22,785 nt of DNA from JAHIYG01 sp041306075. Its GTDB lineage: Archaea; Altiarchaeota; Altiarchaeia; IMC4; SCGC-AAA252-I15. Location of the stretch: the NCBI GenBank assembly GCA_041306075.1, contig JBFYKH010000051.1, positions 1 to 22,785 on the forward strand, in the 5' to 3' direction. The translations under genes were made by a program, and so were the position numbers. Positions 14,841 through 22,446 of the stretch are shown one piece after another. The notes under the pieces are model-generated. The model did no database searches, was not told the DNA's origin, and was given only the letters and a program-made list of their open reading frames with translations. Every line of letters begins with the position of its first letter. Within the stretch, counting starts at the first letter, position 1.

Positions 14841-16088
14841 TTAGTGCACCGAGCATGTGATGCAGGGGTCGTAGGCCCTGATGAGCATGTCCAGGAGCTT
14901 CCTGCGCTTCGCCTCCTTCCCGCCGGACGTGCCCTTGAGGAGCGAGGCGGCGTTCGCCTCCATGTTGCCGAGGTTCTGCACCGTCGGCGTGACTATGTCG
15001 CAGTAGCGTATGCGGCCCTCGTCGTCGACGTCGTATGTGTAGTAGAGCGTCCCCCGGGGGGCCTCCGTCGCACCCACGCCGCGGCCTGCGCGGGGCTCCA
15101 CCTCCTGGCGGTGCTCGCCTATGCCGTTGTCCAGTATCCTGTCGCAGACCGCGACCGCCTCCTCGAGGAAGTGCAGTATCTCCACCGCCTGCGCCAGGTT
15201 GTTCTTGAAGCTGTTGTCGTAGGGGAATTCGACGCCGCACTTGTCCATGGCCTCCGAGGTCAGGGGGTTCAGGTATTCCCTGTGCAGGTTCACGCGGGCG
15301 AGCGCCCCCACCATGAAGGGGCGTCCGTGGTGGCTTCCGAACTTCGCGGTGCTGTAATCCCTCGACGTCTCCTCTATGTGGCTCCGGTAGTCCCTTATCT
15401 CGAAGAGTTCCCCGCGGCTTGACGCGACGAGGCCGCCGTAGAAGCCGTACTTCCGGTCCGACTGTATGGACAGGTACTCGTTCTCGGGCTCGAACTTCGG
15501 GTACTTGAGGGACGAGAAGAGCTCTACGACGGCCCTGCCGGACTCGAAGTTCATCTGAAGCTCGTCGCGCAGCCGCTTGACCTCCCCGAGGCCGGGGAGC
15601 CTGCTGAATCCGCCGACCATGGGCGTGATGGGGTGGACAGGCCTTCCGCCGACCACCGTTATCACCCTGTCGCCTATCTCCTTGAGGTCCAAGGCGAGCC
15701 TGAACTTCTCGGGGTCCGACTCGGCGAGCGCGAGGGCGCTGTCCACCTTCAGGTAGTCGGGGAGCGTGAGGAAGAATAGGTGGAGGGCGTGGCTCTGTAT
15801 CACCTGGCCTGCGAGCATGAGCTTCCTGAAGTCCCGGGTGGTCTCGCTCGGGGCGACCCTGAACGCGTCCTCCAGGGCCTTGATGGTGGCGACGCAGTGG
15901 GCCGTCGGGCAGACGCCGCATATCCTCTGGGGTATGAACACCCCGTCCTCGAAGCGGCGGCCCAGGAGCATGTCCTCGAAGAGCCGCTCGCCCTCGTGGA
16001 CGTTCAGCTCCGCGGTGTTCTCCGAGAAGTCTATGTTCAGGCTCCCGTGGCCCTCTATCTTGGCTATGTAGTTACCTGCCGACTTCAT
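14841..16088 (-). CDS. hydA: Group 3b [NiFe] hydrogenase (sulfhydrogenase) alpha subunit, catalytic large subunit
   Basis: A 415-residue large subunit carrying the NiFe site. The four nickel-binding cysteines are in RICGVCPTAHC (Cys57, Cys60) and in DPCITCSVH at the very C-terminus (Cys409, Cys412). The protein stops at His415, the residue after which large subunits are normally cut by a maturation peptidase, so there is no C-terminal extension to remove. HPITPMVGGFSRLPG and GTLYYTYDVDDEGRIRYCDI fit the 3b/3c/3d (soluble) groups. The ATG overlaps the delta subunit stop by four bases. It oxidises H2 or reduces protons, passing electrons to delta. Confidence 0.96.
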   Translation of the reverse strand: MKSAGNYIAKIEGHGSLNIDFSENTAELNVHEGERLFEDMLLGRRFEDGVFIPQRICGVCPTAHCVATIKALEDAFRVAPSETTRDFRKLMLAGQVIQSHALHLFFLTLPDYLKVDSALALAESDPEKFRLALDLKEIGDRVITVVGGRPVHPITPMVGGFSRLPGLGEVKRLRDELQMNFESGRAVVELFSSLKYPKFEPENEYLSIQSDRKYGFYGGLVASSRGELFEIRDYRSHIEETSRDYSTAKFGSHHGRPFMVGALARVNLHREYLNPLTSEAMDKCGVEFPYDNSFKNNLAQAVEILHFLEEAVAVCDRILDNGIGEHRQEVEPRAGRGVGATEAPRGTLYYTYDVDDEGRIRYCDIVTPTVQNLGNMEANAASLLKGTSGGKEAKRRKLLDMLIRAYDPCITCSVH

Positions 16089-16846
16089 CTGCCGTACCTC
16101 CGCTTGTATTCGCCGGTCTCGCTCATGAACATCTCCAGGAGGAGGCGCGCGTCCTTGGCGCCCTGTATGCCCTCAAGGCGCTCGACCATGCGGTCGAAGT
16201 TGCAGTCCTTCACTGGGCCGTAGCATCCGACGCAGAGTTTCCCGCGGCTCGTGCAGAACGCACGGCATCCGCCCTTGGTTATGGGCCCCAGGCACGGCTC
16301 CTCGTCGACGAGGAAGCAGCGGTTGTCCGCGGCCTTGCACTCGAGGCAGACCGGGTAGTCGCGCTCCTCGGGGCTCCGTCCCGCCAGGAGGCAGGTCACG
16401 TACCGCTCTATCTCCGCCTTGTCGACCGGGCATCCGCTGATGCGGTAGTCGACCTTCACGTACGCGCTGAGGGGGCGCGCCTCCGTGCCCTTCGGCTTGT
16501 AGCCGTGCGAGTATATCCTCCTGTAGATTTCGCCGCGCCGCTCGTCCTCCACTATGGCCGGTATGCCCCCGAGGCACGCGCAGGCGCCGAGCGCTATGAG
16601 TATCCTGCTTTGGGCGCGTATCTCCTTCAGGAGGTCCCGCTCCTCCTGGCTCACGGGGACCCCCTCTATGAACGCTATGTCGAACGGCCCGGGGGAGTTG
16701 CCCTCCTTCGCCAGGCGCCAGTTGACTATCTCGGCGCCGGCGAGTAGAGGCAGGAGCTTGTCCTTCAGGTTCAGGAACTCGAGTTCGCAGCCTTCGCAGT
16801 CCGTGAGGTCGAACACCGCAATCCTCGGCTTCGGGAGCTTCTTCAC
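16085..16846 (-). CDS. hydD: Group 3b [NiFe] hydrogenase delta subunit, small subunit
   Basis: A 253-residue iron-sulfur small subunit that carries electrons between the NiFe site and the gamma/beta module. The proximal cluster ligands are in TDCEGCELEF (Cys17, Cys20), GACACLGG and RISGCPVDK. The C-terminal part holds two more cysteine groups (CLECKAADNRC and CLGPITKGGCRAFC, then KLCVGCYGP), consistent with three [4Fe-4S] clusters as in archaeal sulfhydrogenases. It starts one base after the gamma stop and overlaps the alpha ATG by four bases. There is no Tat signal, in keeping with a cytoplasmic enzyme. Confidence 0.95.
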   Translation of the reverse strand: MKKLPKPRIAVFDLTDCEGCELEFLNLKDKLLPLLAGAEIVNWRLAKEGNSPGPFDIAFIEGVPVSQEERDLLKEIRAQSRILIALGACACLGGIPAIVEDERRGEIYRRIYSHGYKPKGTEARPLSAYVKVDYRISGCPVDKAEIERYVTCLLAGRSPEERDYPVCLECKAADNRCFLVDEEPCLGPITKGGCRAFCTSRGKLCVGCYGPVKDCNFDRMVERLEGIQGAKDARLLLEMFMSETGEYKRRYGR

Positions 16847-16847
16847 G

Positions 16848-17684
16848 TCACATTCCTCCGTAACCTTTCATGATTTCCTCGTATGTGAACACCGGGCCGT
16901 CCAGGCAGACGTACCTCCTGTTGACGGTGCAGTGCTGGCATTTGCCGACCCCGCACTTCATCCGCCTCTCAAGCGACAGTAGTATCCGGGAGGGGCTGAC
17001 CCCGAGCTCGAGAAGCCGTTTGGCGACGAAGCGATACATCACCGGCGGGCCGCACAGGCATGCGTACGCTCCCTTCCGCACCTCGACCTCGTCGAGGAGC
17101 TTCGTGACGACGCCGCTTGAGCATGAGACTGCGAGCTTGTCGGCCCAGCCTTCCCCCGGCTTGTCGACGGTCAACCGCACGTCCACGCCTGCCTTCGCCC
17201 ACCGCCCGTAGTCCTGCCTGAACAGGAGGTCGGCCTCAGTCCTTGAGCCGTAGAGAAGCGTCACAGACTTGAACTTCTTCCTTGCCAGGGCGTATTCGAT
17301 GAGGGAGCGGATGGGCGGTATCCCGCATCCTCCCGCTACCACAATCACCTGCCTGCCCTCCATGTCGCGGACCGGGAAGCCGTTGCCGAACGGGCCTCTG
17401 ACGCCCACCTCATCACCCTTCCCGAGCCTCCTGAGCGCCGAGCTCACTGAGCCGACGCCCCTGACGCTCACCTGGAACGACTTCCGGTCGAGGGGGTTCG
17501 ACGCGAGGCCGACCGGTATCTCCCCGTATCCCGGGAGGCCGGCCTCTATGAACTGGCCGGGCGTCCACCTGAACTTCCCGGCCTGCTTCCTGTCCCTGAG
17601 CCTGATTGTAAGGAGCGTGCTGTCTCCGCCAAGCTCAGCCGCCTGCGCGACCTCCCCCTCAAAAGGCATCCAAAGCTCGCTCAT
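16848..17684 (-). CDS. hydG: Group 3b hydrogenase gamma subunit, FAD/NAD(P)H-binding
   Basis: A 278-residue protein of the ferredoxin-NADP reductase family. An N-terminal FAD domain (FRWTPGQFIEAGLPGYGE) is followed by the NAD(P)-binding domain (VVAGGCGIPPIRSLIEYAL; LLYGSRTEADLLF; YACLCGPPVMYRFV). The C-terminal cysteines in MKCGVGKCQHC and RYVC (Cys244, 249, 252, 260) bind a [2Fe-2S] cluster, as in dihydroorotate dehydrogenase PyrK and sulfhydrogenase gamma. It links the hydrogenase to NAD(P)H. It overlaps the beta stop by four bases (ATGA). The name hydG here follows sulfhydrogenase use and is unrelated to the [FeFe] maturase. Confidence 0.95.
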   Translation of the reverse strand: MSELWMPFEGEVAQAAELGGDSTLLTIRLRDRKQAGKFRWTPGQFIEAGLPGYGEIPVGLASNPLDRKSFQVSVRGVGSVSSALRRLGKGDEVGVRGPFGNGFPVRDMEGRQVIVVAGGCGIPPIRSLIEYALARKKFKSVTLLYGSRTEADLLFRQDYGRWAKAGVDVRLTVDKPGEGWADKLAVSCSSGVVTKLLDEVEVRKGAYACLCGPPVMYRFVAKRLLELGVSPSRILLSLERRMKCGVGKCQHCTVNRRYVCLDGPVFTYEEIMKGYGGM

Positions 17685-18652
17685 CCTAGCATCTCACACT
17701 CCTTTATCCTGTCGTATATCCTTATCCTCGCCGGACAGTATGTTATGCACCTGCCGCACCCGACGCAGTCGGGCCTGCCGCGCTCGGACACGGCCCTCGC
17801 GAACTTGTGGTGGTACCAGTTGTGTATCCTCTCGTGCCTTTTGCCCCTGAAGTTGCCTCCCCCGGCCACGGCCGCGAAGTCCGCGAGCATGCAGGAGTCC
17901 CAGCACCTCTGCCTGCACCCGCGACCGCCGAGGACCGAGCGGTCCTCGACGTCGAAGCAGTGGCAGACCGGGCAGACGTAGGCGCAGACGCCGCATGCGA
18001 AGCATTCCTTCGCTATCTCCTTCCACAGGTCCTGTTCGGGGCCGAGGTCGAGGAACGAGCCCATGCGCTTCAGGTCGAGCTTCCCGGCCGTCCACTCCGC
18101 CTCCGGTTTGACGGCCTTGCCCTCCCCTATGAGCCTCGACTTCATGAGCCTCCTGCCTTTCGCGGTGGCGGGCTTCAGCTCGTAGTAGCCGCCGCCGTCG
18201 AGCATCATGAGGTCGTACCCCCCCTTGCCGGGGAGGCCGAGTATGTGGCTGAAGCCGTTCAGCATCTCCCTGGCGGATGAGACCGCGACGACGGTCGAGG
18301 CCGCCCTCCGCCTCAGGTAGGGATTGTCCTTGAACCGGCCCGAGAACGCCTCGTCGAGTATCGAGAGCGCCTCCGCGTCTATGTGGTTCATGAAGACGAT
18401 GAAGTTCCCGCCGGCTTCGGGCACGGAGGACTTGCCCCTGCCTCCGTACTCCATGAGGCATTCCCCGTGGGGGAGGAACAGCCCCTTCGGGGGCATGGTG
18501 GTGGTCTCGTAGTCGAGGACGAGCTCGTCGCCTGGGGAGTATGCGTCGAACCTGGCCCGGCCCTCCCTTAGAACGGGCGCGAATACCGCGGACGAGGACG
18601 CCAGCTCGCGCACGAAGGACTCCGCGTCCGCCTTCGCAAGGACAGAGGCCAT
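17681..18652 (-). CDS. hydB: Group 3b hydrogenase beta subunit, iron-sulfur electron-transfer protein
   Basis: A 323-residue protein, first of the operon. Two clusters are predicted from CFACGVCAYVCPVCHC (Cys217, 220, 223, 227, with further cysteines 230 and 232) and CVGCGRCITYCP (Cys296, 299, 302, 306). Between them GCRQRCWDSC adds three more cysteines, also usual in this family. The first 200 residues form the domain shared with sulfhydrogenase beta and anaerobic sulfite reductase A (LFLPHGECLMEY; GYDLMMLDGGGYYEL). This pair of beta and gamma is what gives the enzyme family its sulfur reductase activity. The ATG at 18652 follows a TATA-like box by 25 bases. Confidence 0.94.
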   Translation of the reverse strand: MASVLAKADAESFVRELASSSAVFAPVLREGRARFDAYSPGDELVLDYETTTMPPKGLFLPHGECLMEYGGRGKSSVPEAGGNFIVFMNHIDAEALSILDEAFSGRFKDNPYLRRRAASTVVAVSSAREMLNGFSHILGLPGKGGYDLMMLDGGGYYELKPATAKGRRLMKSRLIGEGKAVKPEAEWTAGKLDLKRMGSFLDLGPEQDLWKEIAKECFACGVCAYVCPVCHCFDVEDRSVLGGRGCRQRCWDSCMLADFAAVAGGGNFRGKRHERIHNWYHHKFARAVSERGRPDCVGCGRCITYCPARIRIYDRIKECEMLG

Positions 18653-18672
18653 GACTATAAATGTCAGCGGGA

Positions 18673-18681
18673 GTATTTAAC
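18673..18681 (-). promoter_or_regulatory. TATA-like box of the hydrogenase operon
   Basis: GTTAAATAC on the minus strand is centred 25 bases before the hydB ATG. It contains the TAA stop codon of hisC, so the promoter of the five-gene operon is built into the end of the upstream gene; only 24 bases separate the two genes. Confidence 0.55.
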
Positions 18682-19717
18682 GGCCGAACACTCCCAACGC
18701 CTTCAGGAAGAGCCTGTTCTCCCTGTCCGTCCCGGAGCTTACCCGCACGTACTCGCCGGGGTAGCCGCTTATCCTGCCGAACTTGCGGACGATTATCTTC
18801 TTCCGCGCCATATCGTCAAAGAACCCCTGCGCGGTCGTCGGCGACACGTCCGCGAAGACGAAGTTGCTCTCGGACGGGTAGACCATGAACCGCTTCGCCA
18901 TCGCCCGGGATATGGCCTTCCTCCCCGCCACAATCCTCTTCACGCACCTTTTTGAATACGGGATGTCCTTGAGCGCCGCAAGCGCCGCAGCCTCCGCTAT
19001 GCTGTTGATGTTGAACGGTATCTTCACCTTCAGCATGGCCTCTGCGGCCTCGGGCCTGGCTACCGCGTAGCCCACCCTGAGGCCTGCGAGAGCGAACGCC
19101 TTGCTCAGCGTCCTCAGGATTATGAGGTTGCCGTAGTCCCTGAGCCAGCCGACCCTGGACTTCCCTGCGAACTCCGCGTAGGCCTCGTCGAGGACGACAA
19201 TTTTCCCGCTGTCGAGCACCGCCTTCAGGTCATCGTCAGCTATGGTGAGGCCTGTCGGGTTGTTGGGGCTGCAGAGGAAGACTAGCCTGGCGTCCGAAGC
19301 CCCCTTGAGGAACTCCCCGGCGTCGAACGAGAAGTCGTCCCCTAGCCGGACGGACGAGTACCGCTCCCCGACGGCCCCCGCCGCTATCGGGTACTCGCTG
19401 AAAGACGGGTGGCTGCCTGCGACCGGCCCCGGAAACACCTTCACCAGCATGTCCATGAGCTCGTCGGAGCCGTTCCCGAGGACGATGCCATCGCAGCCTA
19501 CGCCGACGTAGTCCGCCAGCGCCTCCCTGACCTCAAGGTCCATGTACGGATACACGTGGGTCCTGCCCGCCCAGCTTTTGACCGCGGCCTTCACCTTCGG
19601 GCTCGGACCCCAATTGTTCTCGTTGCTTGCGAGCTTCACGCAGCCTTCCCGGTACTCCCCGGGCACGTACTCCGGCAGGCTCCAGACGTGCGGCTTCACC
19701 AGGCCCCCGATGTCCAT
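18677..19717 (-). CDS. hisC: Histidinol-phosphate aminotransferase
   Basis: A 346-residue fold-type I PLP enzyme. Family motifs include KLASNENNWGPSPKV near residue 30, GNGSDELMDMLVKVF, CSPNNPTGLTI, VVLDEAYAEFAG with the PLP-ring Asp, and TLSKAFALAGLRVGYA with the PLP-binding lysine. VRVSSGTDRENRLFL carries the substrate-binding Arg near the C-terminus. It makes histidinol phosphate from imidazole acetol phosphate; in archaea such enzymes may also transaminate aromatic amino acids. No other his genes are in the window. The ATG at 19717 is 26 bases from a T-rich box. An ATG ten bases upstream is out of frame. Confidence 0.9.
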   Translation of the reverse strand: MDIGGLVKPHVWSLPEYVPGEYREGCVKLASNENNWGPSPKVKAAVKSWAGRTHVYPYMDLEVREALADYVGVGCDGIVLGNGSDELMDMLVKVFPGPVAGSHPSFSEYPIAAGAVGERYSSVRLGDDFSFDAGEFLKGASDARLVFLCSPNNPTGLTIADDDLKAVLDSGKIVVLDEAYAEFAGKSRVGWLRDYGNLIILRTLSKAFALAGLRVGYAVARPEAAEAMLKVKIPFNINSIAEAAALAALKDIPYSKRCVKRIVAGRKAISRAMAKRFMVYPSESNFVFADVSPTTAQGFFDDMARKKIIVRKFGRISGYPGEYVRVSSGTDRENRLFLKALGVFGR

Positions 19718-19739
19718 CGAGTACTCATACGAATCCCCG

Positions 19740-19747
19740 TAAAAAAA
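19740..19747 (-). promoter_or_regulatory. T-rich TATA-like box of hisC
   Basis: TTTTTTTA with a following C on the minus strand is centred 26-27 bases before the hisC ATG, matching the spacing seen at other genes here. Confidence 0.4.
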
Positions 19748-19760
19748 TCAGGTTGCCGGG

Positions 19761-19793
19761 AGCGGCCGCTTATAATGCCCCGCTTCATATATT
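19761..19793. promoter_or_regulatory. Palindrome and tandem CCGCTT-TATA elements between hisC and the nucleotidyltransferase gene
   Basis: AGCGGCCGCT (19761-19770) is a perfect 10-bp palindrome. CCGCTT occurs at 19766-19771 followed by ATAATG, and again at 19780-19785 followed by CATATATT, a 14-bp-spaced imperfect direct repeat. The second TATA-like part (19786-19793) is centred 26-27 bases before the GTG at 19816 and is the likely promoter. The palindrome and repeat are candidate binding sites for a regulator. Confidence 0.45.
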
Positions 19794-19815
19794 GTACTTG
19801 TTGTGAGGTTTCATC

Positions 19816-20664
19816 GTGGCGTCTGAATCCGGCAGGGAGAGGCTTACCATAACGCTCAGGAAGGATTTGCTGAAGGAGCTTGACGGGATGGTGGACGGCA
19901 TCAAGGTCAGGAACAGGAGCCACGCCCTGGAGGTCGTGGTGTCGAAGGTCCTTGAGTCCAAGAGGGTTCGGAAGGCCATAATACTCGCCGGCGGCAAGGG
20001 CACGAGGATGAGGCCCCTCACCTACGAGATGCCGAAGCCGATGATACCCCTGAAGGGGAAGCCCCTCGTGCAGCACATCATCGAGCTGTGCAGGAAGTAC
20101 GAGGTCCGCGAAATCATAATGTCCGTCGGATACATGGGCGACAAGATACGAGACCACTTCGGCGACGGAAGCCACCTCGGGGTCGACATAAGGTACGTCT
20201 ACGAGGACGAGGAGCTTGGCACCGCGGGGCCCCTCCTCCTCGCGAAGGAGCGGCTGGACGGCCCGTTCCTCATGTTCAACGGCGACGTCCTCTCCGACAT
20301 AGACCTCGGGGACCTCATCAGCTTCCACGCCGAGCAGAACGGCCTGGCGACCATAGCCCTGACGCAGGTGGAGGACACCTCATCATTCGGCGTCGCCCGC
20401 CTCAAGGGCCACAGGATAGTCGGCTTCGTCGAGAAGCCGAAGGGCGGCGAGGACAGCAAGCTCATAAACGCCGGCGTCTATGTACTGGAGCCGGAAGTGC
20501 TCGGCTACATCCCGAAGGGCAAGTCGATGCTCGAGCGCGACGTCTTCCCGAAGCTCTCCGACGAGGGGAAGCTCTACGGGTACCCGTTCGACGGCCAATG
20601 GTTCGACACCGGGACGCCGGAGGCCTACGAGCGGGCCATAAAGAACTGGAAGGGCATACGCTGA
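19816..20664 (+). CDS. Sugar-phosphate nucleotidyltransferase with N-terminal ribbon-helix-helix domain
   Basis: A 282-residue fusion. Residues 9-48 (RLTITLRKDLLKELDGMV, then VRNRSHALEVVVSKVL) fit a CopG/MetJ-type ribbon-helix-helix DNA-binding domain: a short basic beta-strand and two helices. From residue 53 a nucleotidyltransferase begins: KAIILAGGKGTRMRPLTYEM with KPM, the metal-binding Asp157 in MFNGDVLSDIDL, GFVEKPKGGED and FDGQWFDTGTPEAYERA. There is no left-handed beta-helix tail. It probably joins a sugar-1-phosphate to NTP; the exact sugar and base are not clear (glucose/dTTP or UTP, or mannose/GTP). It starts with GTG at 19816, 26-27 bases from a TATA-like box and without a leader. 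The mutase that would make its substrate starts two bases after its stop. Confidence 0.9.
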   Translation: MASESGRERLTITLRKDLLKELDGMVDGIKVRNRSHALEVVVSKVLESKRVRKAIILAGGKGTRMRPLTYEMPKPMIPLKGKPLVQHIIELCRKYEVREIIMSVGYMGDKIRDHFGDGSHLGVDIRYVYEDEELGTAGPLLLAKERLDGPFLMFNGDVLSDIDLGDLISFHAEQNGLATIALTQVEDTSSFGVARLKGHRIVGFVEKPKGGEDSKLINAGVYVLEPEVLGYIPKGKSMLERDVFPKLSDEGKLYGYPFDGQWFDTGTPEAYERAIKNWKGIR

Positions 20665-20666
20665 AG

Positions 20667-22019
20667 ATGAGCATCTACCGCGCCTACGACATAAGGGGTG
20701 TGTACGGCGACGACCTGACCGATGCGACAGCCGAGGACATAGGGAAGGCCTACGGCTCCACGGTAGTTGGCGCGGTCGCCGTCGGCAGGGACGTGCGGGT
20801 GAGCTCGCCGGCGCTTGCGAAATCGCTCGTGAAGGGGCTGAAGTCCACGGGCCTGAGAATCGTCGACGTCGGAGTCGTCCCCACGCCCCTCCTCTACTTC
20901 GCCATACACGAGCTCGGCCTCGACGGGGGAATCATGCTGACCGGAAGCCACAACCCGCCGAAGTACAACGGCTTCAAGCTGTGCAGGAAGGGCGCGATGA
21001 CGCTCTACGGCCCCGAGATACAGGCGATAGGGGATGCGGTGAAGGCTGGCAGACACAGGACGGGCGCAGGCCTGGTCGAGAGATTGGACATCGTCGGCAG
21101 ATACGTCGACTTCGTGTGCGAGCGCATCAGGCTCAAGAGGAGGCTGAAGGTCGTGTTGGACTCTTCCAACGGGACGGCGGGGGCCGTGGCGCCGGCGCTC
21201 TTCCGCCGCCTCGGATGCGAGGTCATAGAACTCTACTCCGAGCCGGACGGGACGTTCCCGAACCATCCCGCGGACCCGACGGTCGACGGCAACCTAGACG
21301 CCCTCATAAGGAAGGTGAGGGAGACCGGCGCGGACATGGGACTCGCATACGACGGGGACGCGGACCGGGCGGGATTCGTCGACGAGAAGGGCGGCATAAT
21401 ACGCGGCGACCAGGCGCTCGCGCTCTTCGCGAGGGAGATACTTAGGGCGCACAAGGGCGCGAAGGTGATATTCGAGGTGAAGTGCAGCATGGCGCTCACC
21501 GAGGACATACTCGCCCACGGCGGCAAGCCCATCATGTACAGGACAGGGCACAGCTTCATCAAGAAGAAAATCAGGGACGAGGGCGCCCTCATCGCAGGCG
21601 AGATGAGCGGCCACTTCTTCTTCGCCGACGACTACCCCGGCTACGACGACGGCATATACGCGTCCGCGAGGATGGCGCAGCTCGTCTCCCTCGGCGGGAA
21701 TAGGCTGAGCGAGATAGTCGCGACGATACCGAAGTACCACTCAACCGCCGAAATCAGGGTCGACGTCCCCGAGGAGGAGAAGTTCAGGATAGTCGAGGAA
21801 GTGAAGAACAAGTTCCAAGGAAAATACGACGTCATCACCGTGGACGGCGTGCGGGTAGAGGACAGGGACGGGTGGGGCCTCATCAGGGCGTCGAACACGC
21901 AGCCGGCCCTGATACTCAGGTTCGAGGGAAGGACGGAGGCGAAGCGCGACGAGATGAAGGCGCTCTTCAGGCAGGCCCTGGCCTCCGAGCCCGCCCTCAA
22001 GGGCAGGGTGGACTTCTGA
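20667..22019 (+). CDS. manB: Phosphomannomutase/phosphoglucomutase
   Basis: A 450-residue alpha-D-phosphohexomutase. The phosphoserine is Ser94 in MLTGSHNPPKYNG; the metal-binding loop is DGDADR (residues 229-234); the sugar-specificity loop is GEMSGHFFF, of the GEMSGH type seen in enzymes acting on mannose and glucose phosphates; and the C-terminal phosphate-binding loop is RASNTQPALILRFEG. It interconverts hexose-6-phosphate and hexose-1-phosphate and so feeds the nucleotidyltransferase encoded just upstream and perhaps GalU. It begins two bases after that gene, so the two are co-transcribed. The symbol manB is the common one for this family; specificity is not proven. Confidence 0.94.
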   Translation: MSIYRAYDIRGVYGDDLTDATAEDIGKAYGSTVVGAVAVGRDVRVSSPALAKSLVKGLKSTGLRIVDVGVVPTPLLYFAIHELGLDGGIMLTGSHNPPKYNGFKLCRKGAMTLYGPEIQAIGDAVKAGRHRTGAGLVERLDIVGRYVDFVCERIRLKRRLKVVLDSSNGTAGAVAPALFRRLGCEVIELYSEPDGTFPNHPADPTVDGNLDALIRKVRETGADMGLAYDGDADRAGFVDEKGGIIRGDQALALFAREILRAHKGAKVIFEVKCSMALTEDILAHGGKPIMYRTGHSFIKKKIRDEGALIAGEMSGHFFFADDYPGYDDGIYASARMAQLVSLGGNRLSEIVATIPKYHSTAEIRVDVPEEEKFRIVEEVKNKFQGKYDVITVDGVRVEDRDGWGLIRASNTQPALILRFEGRTEAKRDEMKALFRQALASEPALKGRVDF

Positions 22020-22020
22020 C

Positions 22021-22440
22021 ATGACCGACAGGACAGAAGACGGGAAAGACGCCCCGCCGACGCCGGAGGAGACCCTGAAGGCCCTGCAGGAGGTGCTCGT
22101 GTCCCTGAAGAGGCTGAATGCGGCGCCCGGGGTTACGGTCGACCTGAGGGCAGCCGTCGGCGGCGAAGAGCCCTTGCGCCATCACCTCCAAAACCTCAGG
22201 GAGGCGGCGAGGCGGCTTCAGGCGATGCCGCATGAGACTCTGAGGAAGGCCTCGGGCATGGACGGGCCGAAACACATAAGCCACGAGGCCGCCGACGGGA
22301 CCTGCCAGTTCAGGGTGAGGCAGAGGATACTGGAGCCCGCCGGCCGGGGGATGCAGGTGAACGTCGGCCAGCCCCAGCTGGACGACATGATAGCCGTGCT
22401 GAGGGCGTACGTCAGGTTAAATAGCCCCGGGATGAAATAA
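22021..22440 (+). CDS. Small soluble protein of unknown function downstream of the mutase
   Basis: A 139-residue protein that I do not recognise. The ATG comes one base after the mutase stop, which supports translation as the third gene of that operon. The first 16 residues are charged and probably disordered. Residues 17-35 and 50-75 (PEETLKALQEVLVSLKRL; RHHLQNLREAARRLQAM) are amphipathic helices with coiled-coil character. The C-terminal half (DGTCQFRVRQRILEPAGRG, then LDDMIAVLRAYVRL) looks like a small beta part followed by a helix. There is no signal peptide or metal motif. The promoter of the next gene lies within its last codons. Confidence 0.7.
   Translation: MTDRTEDGKDAPPTPEETLKALQEVLVSLKRLNAAPGVTVDLRAAVGGEEPLRHHLQNLREAARRLQAMPHETLRKASGMDGPKHISHEAADGTCQFRVRQRILEPAGRGMQVNVGQPQLDDMIAVLRAYVRLNSPGMK
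22416..22424 (+). promoter_or_regulatory. TATA-like box of the small lipoprotein gene
   Basis: GTTAAATAG is centred 27 bases before the GTG at 22447 and lies inside the last codons of the preceding gene. The spacing supports a leaderless transcript starting at GTG. Confidence 0.45.
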
Positions 22441-22446
22441 GGGTCT

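Noticed and set aside
19719..19726. GAGTACTC palindrome near the hisC start
   Set aside because: Only 8 bp, not extended on either side, so it may be chance.
20088..22019. A very long open frame in another phase over the nucleotidyltransferase gene and the mutase
   Set aside because: Only its part from 20667 is a real protein; the upstream part is an Arg-rich shadow caused by high GC, and it overlaps a well-conserved nucleotidyltransferase in a different frame.
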